A stretch of DNA of 44,776 nt from Nitrospira sp. (GTDB taxonomy: Bacteria; Nitrospirota; Nitrospiria; Nitrospirales; Nitrospiraceae), in contig SWDP01000034.1 of the NCBI GenBank assembly GCA_005116885.1, positions 177,988 to 222,763 of the forward strand, in the 5' to 3' direction. Position 1 is the first letter of the stretch. Each line of letters opens with the position of its first letter. This document shows positions 25,586 to 33,682 of this stretch, in pieces. The notes under the pieces are model-generated. The model was given only the letters and a program-made list of their open reading frames with translations, ran no database searches and was not told the DNA's origin. Both the position numbers and the translations under genes were made by a program.

Positions 25586-26249
25586 TCAACCCTCCGACGA
25601 TGTTCACAAGCACGATGATGATCGCCGCCATGGCGTCACCCCGAACAAACTTGCTGGCACCGTCCATAGAACCGTAGAAATCGGCTTCCTCTGCAATCTC
25701 GCGCCGCCGCCGTCTCGCTTCCGTCTCGTTGATCAGTCCGGCATTCAAGTCGGCGTCGATGCTCATCTGTTTACCCGGCATCGCATCCAACGTGAACCGA
25801 GCCGCGACTTCGGCGACTCGACCGGCGCCTTTGGTCACCACCACGAAGTTGATGACGACCAGGATAGAGAACACGACAAGCCCGACGGTGTAGTTCCCTC
25901 CCACGACAAAATTGCCGAATGCCCGAATCACCTCGCCTGCGGCGGCGGCGCCTTCATTGCCGTGAAGCAGAATCAGGCGTGTCGACGCAATGTTGAGCGC
26001 CAAGCGGAATAGCGTCACGATGAGAAGAATGGACGGAAAGGCCGAGAACTCGATCGGCCGTCGAACTTGCAGCCCCACGAGTAAGATGATCACGGACAGC
26101 GTAATATTGAACGCGAGCAAGAGATCGAGCAAAAACCGGGGAAGCGGCAGGATCATCAACATGATGATGCCCACCACGCCGAGCGAGAGGAGAATGTCCG
26201 GATGCTTAATGAACGACGATGGGGATAATTCTTTGGTGTCGGATGCCAT
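25569..26249 (-). pseudogene. flhA: FlhA, N-terminal third only (export gate protein)
   Basis: FlhA is the main membrane component of the flagellar export gate, usually about 690 residues. Here the 226 codons cover the N-terminal membrane part: [51 protein letters not shown] and the FHIPEP signature region [21 protein letters not shown]. The frame breaks off after [11 protein letters not shown] at the boundary with the flgK fragment. The remaining membrane helices and the whole cytoplasmic domain are absent, so the protein cannot work as an export gate. The start at ATG 26249 has AAGAGG upstream, 15 bases after flhB. Loss would abolish flagellar assembly if real. Confidence 0.92.
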
Positions 26250-26263
26250 GCGCCTCTTGCCCT

Positions 26264-27352
26264 TTACCGTGTGACTCGCTCAGACGTGACCCCTCGCGCA
26301 CGAAACACAAACGCAAGAATCTCCGCCACGGCACGGTACAGATCCGCGGGTATCTCCTTGCCGATATCGACCAGCTTGTAGAGGGTCCTGGCCACAAATT
26401 TGTTTTCGACGACCACGACCCCGTGCTGCCTGGCCACCGCACGAATTCGCTCCGCGAGATGCCCGGCGCCTTTCGCCACAACGATGGGGGCAGACATGCG
26501 TGCCGTGTCGTATTTCAGCGCGACAGCAAGATGCGTAGGGTTGGTCACCACCACATCGGCCTTCGGGACGGCTGCCATCATGCGTTTTCTCATCATGTCC
26601 CGCTGAACGCTTCGTACCCGACTCTTGATCATCGGGTCGCCTTCTTGGTCCCGATGTTCTTCTTTCACCTCTTGAAGCGTCATCCGCAGGGAACGCTCCC
26701 ACTCATACCGCTGATAAAAAAAATCCGCCGCCGCCACGACGGTAATCGCTCCTGCGATGATGGCTGCGGTTTTCAACGACAGCCCCCCCATCACGGTCAG
26801 AAGTCCCCAAATGTCATAGTGCACCAGCTCGGAAAGACGAGGGAGATCCTGCCAGAGGACGACGGCGCCGATGCCGCCGATAATGGCAATTTTTATCAAC
26901 GCTTTGATCAACTCCGACACAGACCGGAGGGAAAACAGACGGCCCAGACCCTTGATCGGATTTAACCGCTCAATATCGAATGGAAGGGAGGGCTTCCAGA
27001 GCAACCCGGTCTGTACGAGGGACGCGGCGATCCCCACAAGCGCCAGCCCCCCCATGAAGGGCAGCATCAGCAGCAGGCTCGTCAGACCGACCTCAGTAAA
27101 TAATGAGTGAATCTGCTTGATCGTCAGGCTGGTATGAACCACATGGTCGAACGACATCGTCAGACCCCGACGCATGACATCCGTCAGTTGATGAACGCCA
27201 GGACTGGCAAAGAACGCCAGAAGTCCAATGCCGCCGAAGAGAAGGGCGGCAGTGGTCACATCGCGACTCACCGCAACGTTGCCTTTCTGGCGGGCATCCG
27301 CTTTCCGTTTCTCTGTTGCCGGTTCTGTCTTGCTGTCTTGACCTTCAGCCAT
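26264..27352 (-). CDS. flhB: Flagellar export switch protein FlhB
   Basis: FlhB sets substrate specificity of the export gate and cuts itself at NPTH. The 362 residues include the N-terminal charged [21 protein letters not shown], four membrane helices (about 30-210), and the autocleavage motif [14 protein letters not shown] near residue 270. Length and motifs are normal. It overlaps fliR by eight bases and precedes flhA. Confidence 0.97.
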   Translation of the reverse strand: MAEGQDSKTEPATEKRKADARQKGNVAVSRDVTTAALLFGGIGLLAFFASPGVHQLTDVMRRGLTMSFDHVVHTSLTIKQIHSLFTEVGLTSLLLMLPFMGGLALVGIAASLVQTGLLWKPSLPFDIERLNPIKGLGRLFSLRSVSELIKALIKIAIIGGIGAVVLWQDLPRLSELVHYDIWGLLTVMGGLSLKTAAIIAGAITVVAAADFFYQRYEWERSLRMTLQEVKEEHRDQEGDPMIKSRVRSVQRDMMRKRMMAAVPKADVVVTNPTHLAVALKYDTARMSAPIVVAKGAGHLAERIRAVARQHGVVVVENKFVARTLYKLVDIGKEIPADLYRAVAEILAFVFRARGVTSERVTR

Positions 27353-28133
27353 GTCCCAACACCCTCAACAGCCGTTCGATCGTGTCGCGTAATCCCGTAA
27401 ATTCCTGTTCGAACAACGAAACGGTATAGGGCAATGCCAGGCCTAAGACCAGAAGTCCTCCCGCTATCGTCAGGGGAAAACTCAACACAAAGACATTGAT
27501 CTGCGCAACAGCTCGGCCCAGCATGGCCAGCAGAAGATTCAAGAGGATCATGGCGACGAGCACCGGCGCCGACAGCTTTAAGGCGACGACAAACATATGC
27601 TGAGAGAGCTGGAGCACTTCTTCGCCGAGCGCCGAAGAGAGCCTCGCGCCGAATGGCGGGATGGCCTCATAGCTCGTGACAATGGCCGCCACGACCACCA
27701 TATGTGCATTGATCGACAGGAACACCAGCGAGGCAATGATCCGAAAATACTCACTGAGCAGCGACGAGTGTTGCGCGGTCATGGGATCCACCAGCTGAAC
27801 GGCGCCGAACCCAATCTGCGTTCCAAGCAGATCGCCGGCCACTTCAAGCGCTCCAAACAGCAATCGCACGCCCAAACCGATGACCAGGCCGATGAGCGAT
27901 TCGCTCACAAGCCCAGCCGTCATTTCGAGTGCGTCCTGTGATAACGGCGGAAGATGAATCAGCGGTGAGAGGACGATCCCCAGCATCACGACCAGGGCGA
28001 TTTTTATTTGAGCCGGAACCGTCCGCCCGCCTAACATCGGAAATGCCGCAACGATGCCCCCGATACGGGACACCAAGACCAGAAAGGACTGAAACTCTGG
28101 CAAGAGAAGATGAAGTGACGGTGCCGTAGTCAT
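27345..28133 (-). CDS. fliR: Flagellar export protein FliR
   Basis: Part of the FliPQR export channel in the inner membrane. The 262-residue product is hydrophobic, with several membrane segments; FLVLVSRIGGIVAAFPMLGGRTVPAQIKIAL at the N-terminus (two pieces of the family signature) and FGAVQLVDPMTAQHSSLLSEY are typical. It lies 33 bases after fliQ and overlaps flhB. Length is normal. Confidence 0.96.
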   Translation of the reverse strand: MTTAPSLHLLLPEFQSFLVLVSRIGGIVAAFPMLGGRTVPAQIKIALVVMLGIVLSPLIHLPPLSQDALEMTAGLVSESLIGLVIGLGVRLLFGALEVAGDLLGTQIGFGAVQLVDPMTAQHSSLLSEYFRIIASLVFLSINAHMVVVAAIVTSYEAIPPFGARLSSALGEEVLQLSQHMFVVALKLSAPVLVAMILLNLLLAMLGRAVAQINVFVLSFPLTIAGGLLVLGLALPYTVSLFEQEFTGLRDTIERLLRVLGHG

Positions 28134-28166
28134 AGTTCTCCCGCAGTCGATCTCACCATTGCCGGC

Positions 28167-28436
28167 TCACTGCACATAATTTGGAATACTCAGAAATAGC
28201 TGCGCCATAAACGATGTAAGCACGCCCAACATCCAGGGTAGAAAGATAATCACCGCGGCGAAGACGGCCAACACTTTCGGCACGAAGGTCAGCGTCGCTT
28301 CGTTCAATTGCGTCATCGCCTGCAGCACACTGACCACGAGCCCCACAACGAGGGCGAGTCCCAGAATGGGGCTAGACACGAGCAGCGTGGTTTCAATAGC
28401 TTGACGGCCGATTTCTGTCACCATCTCAGGGGTCAT
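28167..28436 (-). CDS. fliQ: Flagellar export protein FliQ
   Basis: A small two-helix membrane protein (89 aa) of the export channel. LLVSSPILGLALVVGLVVSV and QAMTQLNEATLTFVPK are the family signature. It begins after a 111-base gap from fliP, filled by an inverted repeat. Confidence 0.96.
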   Translation of the reverse strand: MTPEMVTEIGRQAIETTLLVSSPILGLALVVGLVVSVLQAMTQLNEATLTFVPKVLAVFAAVIIFLPWMLGVLTSFMAQLFLSIPNYVQ

Positions 28437-28444
28437 ACGTCCTC

Positions 28445-28537
28445 GTGATGGGTGATGTGTGAAACGTGATGAGAGCCGATCGCGAGATGCTCATGAGAAT
28501 CCTAATACACTCCAGTTCTTGACACATCACCGATCAC
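28445..28537. repeat. Intergenic inverted repeat, GTGATGTGTGAA family, between fliP and fliQ
   Basis: GTGATGGGTGATGTGT (28445-28460) pairs with ACACATCACCGATCAC (28522-28537), 15 of 16 positions, over a 61-base loop. The loop holds related words (GTGAAACGTGATGAG, CTCATGAG). It lies inside the fliL-flhA operon, so it cannot be a strong terminator. Confidence 0.7.
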
Positions 28538-28547
28538 TCATTACTGT

Positions 28548-29351
28548 TTACTGAAAACTCTTGACCAGCGACCCGACGACCAAATTCCACCCGTCAGCCA
28601 ACACAAAGAGAATGAGTTTGAACGGAAGGGAAATCACGGCAGGAGGCAACAGCATCATGCCCATAGACATCAAGACGCTGGCGACCACCATGTCGACAAT
28701 CAGGAAAGGAATATAGATAAGAAACCCGATCTGAAACGCGATTCGTAGTTCACTCAGAATATAAGCGGGAATCACCACATGGATGGGGACCTGATCCACC
28801 GTGTCAGGCTTCGGCCGCTTACTCAGCTCGATAAAGAGTTCGAGATCTTTGTCGCGCACCTGCTTGAGCATAAAGGTACGAATCGGCTGAATACCTTTGG
28901 TCCACGCCTCCTCGTATGAGATCTGCTCTGCCAGCAAAGGCTGAACGGCTTGGCTATAGACGGCCTCCCCTACTGGAGCCATCACAAAGATCGTAATGAA
29001 CAAGGCGATGCTGATCAGAATCTGGTTCGGTGGGACAGCCTGCGTCCCTAGCGCCTGGCGGAGGAATGAAAGGACGATCACCACTCTCGTGAAGGACGTC
29101 ACCATGATGAAGAATGCGGGCGCCAGGGAGAGCACTGTCAGTAATGCAAGAATTTGGAGAACGACGGCGGTCCCTTTGGGGCCCGGCTGGCCGAGATCGA
29201 TCGTGACAGACGGATTCGCGCCGCCCATGGCATCCTGGGTTACTCCGAGAAACAGACCGATCAGGGCCATAAGCAGAACACCAGTGCGAACGCCTTGTAG
29301 TCGTCGCAGGGCCGGGGTCATCGACGGTGAGGCGCCTGCATCAACTGGCAT
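28548..29351 (-). CDS. fliP: Flagellar export protein FliP
   Basis: FliP is the major ring subunit of the export channel. From the chosen ATG 29351 (AGAGG five bases upstream) the product has 267 residues. It has an N-terminal signal-like helix (GVLLMALIGLFLGVTQ), then FFIMVTSFTRVVIVLSFLRQALG and TQAVPPNQILISIALF, and a C-terminal membrane pair with DMVVASVLMSMGMMLLPP. These are diagnostic. It overlaps fliO by 11 bases; the frame extends to a TTG at 29384. Confidence 0.97.
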   Translation of the reverse strand: MPVDAGASPSMTPALRRLQGVRTGVLLMALIGLFLGVTQDAMGGANPSVTIDLGQPGPKGTAVVLQILALLTVLSLAPAFFIMVTSFTRVVIVLSFLRQALGTQAVPPNQILISIALFITIFVMAPVGEAVYSQAVQPLLAEQISYEEAWTKGIQPIRTFMLKQVRDKDLELFIELSKRPKPDTVDQVPIHVVIPAYILSELRIAFQIGFLIYIPFLIVDMVVASVLMSMGMMLLPPAVISLPFKLILFVLADGWNLVVGSLVKSFQ

Positions 29352-29739
29352 AGTCACCTCTGGCCTCTGCCGCTCCTCCGCCAACCAGGGTCTGGGTGTC
29401 GTGGTGCGCTGAAGAGTTCCCCGGCTTGACCGATCGACCGGCGGTCGCCGTGGACAAAAACCTTTGGACTTGTTCTCGATCCGTGATATGGCCGAGCGAC
29501 ACCAGATCTGTCGGCGTCATGCCGACGATGAGGAATTCGCCTGCAACCGACACCAGAGAAATCGTCTTGCGAGGACCAATATATCCGCTGCCGAGCACCT
29601 GAACGATCGGCGTAGACACAGGAGCGCACAACCGCGTACCAGAAAATCGGCGAACCAAAAAGACGAGTCCACCCATCAGTGCGAGCACGAGGGCCAACGC
29701 TGACACCATGCGAATCAAACTATCCCAGAAATCGAACAC
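29341..29739 (-). CDS. fliO: Flagellar export protein FliO
   Basis: FliO helps assemble the FliP ring. The 132-residue product has one N-terminal membrane helix (MVSALALVLALMGGLVFLVRR) and a cytoplasmic domain with QVLGSGYIGPRKTISLVSV and GEFLIVGMTPTDLVSLGHI, as in the family. It follows fliN after a 77-base gap that contains the GTTTGTTTGG repeat. Confidence 0.92.
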   Translation of the reverse strand: MFDFWDSLIRMVSALALVLALMGGLVFLVRRFSGTRLCAPVSTPIVQVLGSGYIGPRKTISLVSVAGEFLIVGMTPTDLVSLGHITDREQVQRFLSTATAGRSVKPGNSSAHHDTQTLVGGGAAEARGDYAS

Positions 29740-29762
29740 GTTGTCTCCGTTCCTTCGGTCGT

Positions 29763-29796
29763 GTTTGTTTGGTTAAACCAAATAAGCCAAACAAAC
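29763..29796. repeat. Intergenic inverted repeat, GTTTGTTTGG family, between fliN and fliO
   Basis: GTTTGTTTGG (29763-29772) pairs with CCAAACAAAC (29787-29796) over a 14-base loop, inside the operon. It is a second copy of the family found upstream of flgL. Confidence 0.65.
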
Positions 29797-29816
29797 CAGA
29801 TCAACTAGACAAACCC

Positions 29817-30197
29817 TTACCCGAGTTGCTGAACGCGCTCGGCCGCGCTGATCACATCAGTGAGGCGGATACCGAATTTTTCGTTCACCACGACGACTTC
29901 GCCCCGTGCCACCAGCTTATTGTTGACCAACACTTCCATCGGTTCCCCAGCAAGCTTTTCGAGCTCAATCACCGACCCTTGCCCGAGCTGCAATAGCTCT
30001 CGAATCACCATCTTGGTCGACCCAACCTGCACCGTCACCTGCATCGGAATGTCCAGGATAAAGTCTATGTTCTTAGGGGCAGGGGTCGCTCCTCCTCCGT
30101 CAAGTGAAGGAAATGACGCCGGAGTAGGCGAAGGAGAAGAAGCGGGTGAAGGGCTGGGAGCATTCGCTCCAACATTCGCTACTTCGTTGTCAGCCAT
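29817..30197 (-). CDS. fliN: Flagellar motor switch protein FliN
   Basis: FliN forms the lower part of the C-ring. The 126 residues have a Pro/Ser/Ala-rich N-terminus (about 10-40) and a C-terminal SpoA domain: FILDIPMQVTVQVGSTKM, LLQLGQGSVIELEKLAGEPM and VVVVNEKFGIRLTDVIS. It lies 29 bases after fliM. Confidence 0.97.
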   Translation of the reverse strand: MADNEVANVGANAPSPSPASSPSPTPASFPSLDGGGATPAPKNIDFILDIPMQVTVQVGSTKMVIRELLQLGQGSVIELEKLAGEPMEVLVNNKLVARGEVVVVNEKFGIRLTDVISAAERVQQLG

Positions 30198-30226
30198 AGA
30201 ATATTCTCCTCAGATATGCGAGCCAG

Positions 30227-31201
30227 TTACGACAGCACCTTCTCAATGCGGCAAGCGTGATTTCCCTTTGACACGCCGGGGCTTCCTTGAAACTTCAAGT
30301 ATCCTTCGACAAAACAATCGAGTGGATCGCCAGGCCGTTGATCCAACAGGACCAGATCTCCCGGAGCGAAATCCACCACGTCCCGCACTTTGACTGAGGC
30401 GGTTCCGAGCCGGACGGTCACAGCAAGAGAGCATTCTTGTAGCTTTTCCTGAAATCGGATCGGCCAGCTTCCGTCTTGCTCCACTTGATCCGAGACGATG
30501 CCTGAATAGAGCTTCTCTTTAATGGGCTCGAGCATCGAATAGGGATACACGAGGAAAAAGTCGCTGGTGGTCTCACCGAATTGCACTTGAAGGGTGGTGA
30601 CAAAGACAATTTCTGACGCGGAAACCACCATGGCAAACTGCGGATTGACTTCCGAACGGATCAGATCAATCTTGACGGCGAGCGCAGCGCGCCACGATTT
30701 TTCCATATCCTCAAACGCCGACTGCACAAGCTTTTTGATGATCCGTAACTGAATCGACGTAAAATCTCGGCCCTCCGGCTTGACATGCGTTTGCGCCTTT
30801 CCTCCATAGAAATAGTCCACGATGAGGTAGACTAAGAACGCGTTCAGGACTAAGAGACCGTTTCCTCTTAGCGGGTCCATTCGAAACACGTTCAGCGAAG
30901 AGGGAATCGGAACAGTTTTCAAGAACGCGCCGAACTTCATAATTTGCGTCCCGAGAATATTGAACTCCACCTTCGTATTCAGCAGAGCGCTCCAGGACAG
31001 GGACTGGTGCCTGGTAAACCGGTCAGTAATCAACTCGAGCGTCGGCATGCGCCCACGGACAATGCGCTCCTGATTGTGCAGATCGTACGACCTGACTCCT
31101 CCAGCTGGTTGCGCCTCTTCCTCGGCTTGGGTTTCAACCTCCCCGGAGACGACTCCTTTCAACAAAGCATCGATTTCGTCTTGCGACAGTATTTTTTCCA
31201 T
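30227..31201 (-). CDS. fliM: Flagellar motor switch protein FliM
   Basis: FliM binds phospho-CheY and switches rotation. The 324-residue product starts MEKILSQDEIDALLKGV, the CheY-binding N-terminal peptide (LSQDEIDALL), followed by the middle domain (YDLHNQERIVRGRMPTLE) and a C-terminal SpoA domain. I choose ATG 31201; the open frame to 31348 would overlap fliL and precede the conserved N-terminus. The ribosome site at 31201 is weak. Confidence 0.97.
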   Translation of the reverse strand: MEKILSQDEIDALLKGVVSGEVETQAEEEAQPAGGVRSYDLHNQERIVRGRMPTLELITDRFTRHQSLSWSALLNTKVEFNILGTQIMKFGAFLKTVPIPSSLNVFRMDPLRGNGLLVLNAFLVYLIVDYFYGGKAQTHVKPEGRDFTSIQLRIIKKLVQSAFEDMEKSWRAALAVKIDLIRSEVNPQFAMVVSASEIVFVTTLQVQFGETTSDFFLVYPYSMLEPIKEKLYSGIVSDQVEQDGSWPIRFQEKLQECSLAVTVRLGTASVKVRDVVDFAPGDLVLLDQRPGDPLDCFVEGYLKFQGSPGVSKGNHACRIEKVLS

Positions 31202-31220
31202 AGTGACGACGTAGTCCAGA

Positions 31221-31763
31221 CTATTGCACGACGAAGTCCGTGAAGTAGGCGGCCCGCACACCCGGTTTTGGAAGCAGACTGTTGACGCGCTGAGTAATCT
31301 CATCGCGCAACTGGAACTTGCCCTGGGGAGTTCGGATCGAAGCCGCATCCTTACTCGTCAGGAGAACAAGAATCGTGTCGCGCAACTGAGGAACACGGCT
31401 GGCGAGTTCGGCTGATGCATCTGGGTTTTCGAGTTCCAACTTCACGGTCAGTTTCAAATAGCGCACCTCCGGCGTATCTGCCAAGTTCACGATGAAAGGG
31501 TCGACATCGTATATCGCGCCAGGACCACTGCCTTTTGCGGCGCTCGGTTTCGCTTCCGCCTCACCATGCCCTGCCGCCTTCGCAACCGGCTCCTCGGCTT
31601 TGTGCTCATCCCCGCTGTGTCCTCCCGCCATGAGCTTAAAGAGCGTGAACGCCCCTCCCATGCCGAGCACGAGTGTTCCGGCAACGATGATGATGACCAT
31701 TTTCATCGACATTCCCGCCGCAACCGGCACTGGCTCCGGCGGCTTGTTATCTGGCTCTGCCAT
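31221..31763 (-). CDS. fliL: Flagellar basal body-associated protein FliL
   Basis: FliL supports stator function. The 180-residue product has a short cytoplasmic part, one membrane helix (MVIIIVAGTLVLGMGGAFTLF), a Gly/Ala-rich linker, and a periplasmic domain with YDVDPFIVNLADTPEVRYLK and TLVLLTSKD-like LVLLTSKDAASIRTPQGK. ATG 31763 has GAGGAGGG upstream. It is the first gene of the fliL-flhA operon, behind a sigma-54 promoter. Confidence 0.95.
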   Translation of the reverse strand: MAEPDNKPPEPVPVAAGMSMKMVIIIVAGTLVLGMGGAFTLFKLMAGGHSGDEHKAEEPVAKAAGHGEAEAKPSAAKGSGPGAIYDVDPFIVNLADTPEVRYLKLTVKLELENPDASAELASRVPQLRDTILVLLTSKDAASIRTPQGKFQLRDEITQRVNSLLPKPGVRAAYFTDFVVQ

Positions 31764-31806
31764 AGGACCCTCCTCTAGTCGAAACAGTAACGACTCACTG
31801 GAAGTT

Positions 31807-31822
31807 TGCAATGGCTATGCCA
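31807..31822 (-). promoter_or_regulatory. Sigma-54 promoter of the fliL-flhA operon
   Basis: The minus strand reads TGGCATAGCCATTGCA, matching TGGCAC-N5-TTGCA, with GG-N10-GC. Transcription would start near 31796, about 33 bases before fliL. The upstream FlrC-like activator is the likely partner. Confidence 0.85.
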
Positions 31823-31981
31823 TCGCTCTAACCGTGACAAGGATGCCGCATCAACCAGAACAGCCCATCTGGCGTAGCAATGACCTCACATATTGCAGCG
31901 AGGCGATGTGCGATCCTGCCAGAGACTTGACGATGTCAATTAAATGACGCCGAACACCGGGGGTGCAGGGGAAAATAGAAC

Positions 31982-32018
31982 GATGATCGGAGTGCCACGA
32001 GACGGCACTCCGATCATC
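31982..32018 (-). terminator. Terminator of the fliK-flgD-flgE transcript
   Basis: GATGATCGGAGTGCC (31982-31996) and GGCACTCCGATCATC (32004-32018) make a perfect 15-base stem with a seven-base loop, 27 bases after the flgE stop. Read on the minus strand it is followed by GTTCTATTTTCC, a T-rich tract. It separates the hook transcript from the fliL operon. Confidence 0.88.
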
Positions 32019-32044
32019 CCCGAGGAGAGGACTCGCGGACGTGA

Positions 32045-33268
32045 CTACCGTTTCAGATTCAATAATTCCTGTAACATCTCATCACTCGTGGTAATCGTGC
32101 GTGAGTTCGCTTGAAATGCCCGCTGCGTGATGATCATATCGACAAATTCTTTTCCGAGATCGACATTGGACTGTTCGATGGTTTGGGAAATGAGTCGCCC
32201 CAACCCGTTATTCGTCGGAGCCCCATCCAGCGGCGCGCCAGAGTCTATGGTTGCGGCGAACCCGTTTTCACCGGATCGTGTCAATCCATTCGGGTTGGTG
32301 AAACGGCTCAGCACAATTTGAGCGAGCGTTCTGGTTTGGCCGTTAGTAAACTGCGCCACAACTTGTCCCTCTTCATCGATCGACAAACTCTGGAACGACC
32401 CGGAAGTAAACCCATCTTGGGTTTGATCGGTCAAACTCGACGCTGATCCAAATTGCGTGATGTTTGAGAAATCCATCGCCACACTCAATGGCGTGGCTGC
32501 ACCACCGGTGATGGGCAACGAGAACGTCTGCGCTCCGCCTCCTGTCAAGACGCCGCTCGTATTGAAGACTAAGTTCGTTTGCGCCGTCGTGGCGCCACCG
32601 TCGATCTGAGAATGGAGATTCCAGGTATTCGCCGCAGACTTCACATAATACAACCGAAGCTGATGCTGCGCTCCGAGCGAATCGTAGATGGTCATGCCAT
32701 TTGAAAAGTTGTACGTCGTTGCATCAGTTGAGTCGAACGCAGTCGCCGGAATCGTGGACGCAGCGTTGAGGTTGGCTTCCACAGCCGCGGTGCTGCTGGC
32801 CTGTGGGGCAACAGTAGCCGTGGACAACGTAATATTTCCAACGGTCCCTAAGATGACCCCCGTTGTCGATGCTTGATAACCCTGCAAGAATCGACCGCTC
32901 GGGTCCACAATCTCTCCAAGATTGTTCACTTGAAATTGCCCGGCGCGAGAATAGGAGACCGTTCCCGCGGCATCGCGCTCATTGAAAAACCCGTTTCCAT
33001 CGATGGCCAAGTCCAGGGTGTTTCCTGTATTAGAGAGGGAACCCTGAACAAAACTTGTCTGCACATCATTCAGAAAAACCCCCAGCCCAACCTGGCCGGT
33101 CGTCGACCCACCGCCAAGCGAAGCCGAGACCAGATCGGCAAATGATGCGCGGCTCGACTTGAACCCCGCCGTCCCTACGTTCGCAATGTTGTTCCCGATC
33201 ACGGACATGGCATTCCCGTATGTATTGAGTCCGCTGACCGCCGAAAAGAGCGAGGTCAAAATCCCCAT
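32045..33268 (-). CDS. flgE: Flagellar hook protein FlgE
   Basis: The hook subunit. The 407 residues start with the rod/hook signature (FSAVSGLNTYGNAMSVIGNN, then IANVGTAGFKSSRASFAD), contain DGNGFF and YSRAGQFQVNNLGEIVD, and end with SNVDLGKEFVDMIITQRAFQ, ANSRTITTSDEMLQELLNL. AAAGGAG lies upstream of the ATG. Length is normal for a compact FlgE. Confidence 0.97.
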   Translation of the reverse strand: MGILTSLFSAVSGLNTYGNAMSVIGNNIANVGTAGFKSSRASFADLVSASLGGGSTTGQVGLGVFLNDVQTSFVQGSLSNTGNTLDLAIDGNGFFNERDAAGTVSYSRAGQFQVNNLGEIVDPSGRFLQGYQASTTGVILGTVGNITLSTATVAPQASSTAAVEANLNAASTIPATAFDSTDATTYNFSNGMTIYDSLGAQHQLRLYYVKSAANTWNLHSQIDGGATTAQTNLVFNTSGVLTGGGAQTFSLPITGGAATPLSVAMDFSNITQFGSASSLTDQTQDGFTSGSFQSLSIDEEGQVVAQFTNGQTRTLAQIVLSRFTNPNGLTRSGENGFAATIDSGAPLDGAPTNNGLGRLISQTIEQSNVDLGKEFVDMIITQRAFQANSRTITTSDEMLQELLNLKR

Positions 33269-33354
33269 AATCTGTCTCCTTTACTCATTGGAATGTCCCG
33301 ACAACCGATTGATGCCTGTCTCTTCACCGCCCGGCACACATCACACCGACGTCT

Positions 33355-33636
33355 CTACGCCTGTTGCACACGTGGCGTCTGTTTTGACTCGAGTGCTGTT
33401 TCCTGTAATTCAACGCTCCGCTTCATCAATTTGACGAGATCGGTCATCTGGTTCAATTGACTAAACTGCGCCGTCTGCGCAATGAAATCCTGGTTTTCGA
33501 GAGGTTTGAGCGGGTCCTGATACTGGAGCTGGGTGACGAGAAGTTTCAAGAACTCGTCCTGGCCGAGTTCTTTTGGGCCGGTTGTCGGCGTGGGGGTCTT
33601 CGTCGTTGAATTGTTTATCGCCGCGAAGTCGATCAT
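33355..33636 (-). CDS. flgD: Hook-capping protein FlgD, short form
   Basis: FlgD is the scaffold for hook assembly. The 93 residues hold only the conserved N-terminal part: [40 protein letters not shown]. The usual C-terminal Tudor/FnIII-like domains (about 120 residues) are missing. Short FlgD proteins occur in other lineages, so this is probably natural. It follows fliK by 46 bases and precedes flgE. Confidence 0.93.
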   Translation of the reverse strand: MIDFAAINNSTTKTPTPTTGPKELGQDEFLKLLVTQLQYQDPLKPLENQDFIAQTAQFSQLNQMTDLVKLMKRSVELQETALESKQTPRVQQA

Positions 33637-33682
33637 GACTCTGTCCTTTCGTTACATGCGAAATTTGTGAACATCTCCATAG

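Noticed and set aside
25569-26249. Idea that FlhA is a natural short form
   Set aside because: The break falls in the membrane part, the cytoplasmic domain is absent and the next bases are flgK; a short functional FlhA is not known to me.
26219-26965. Plus-strand open frame of 248 codons antisense to flhB
   Set aside because: His/Arg-rich shadow of flhB with no coding features.
33355-33636. FlgD as a truncated pseudogene
   Set aside because: The frame is clean, ends before a normal gap and flgE; short FlgD forms occur in other bacteria.
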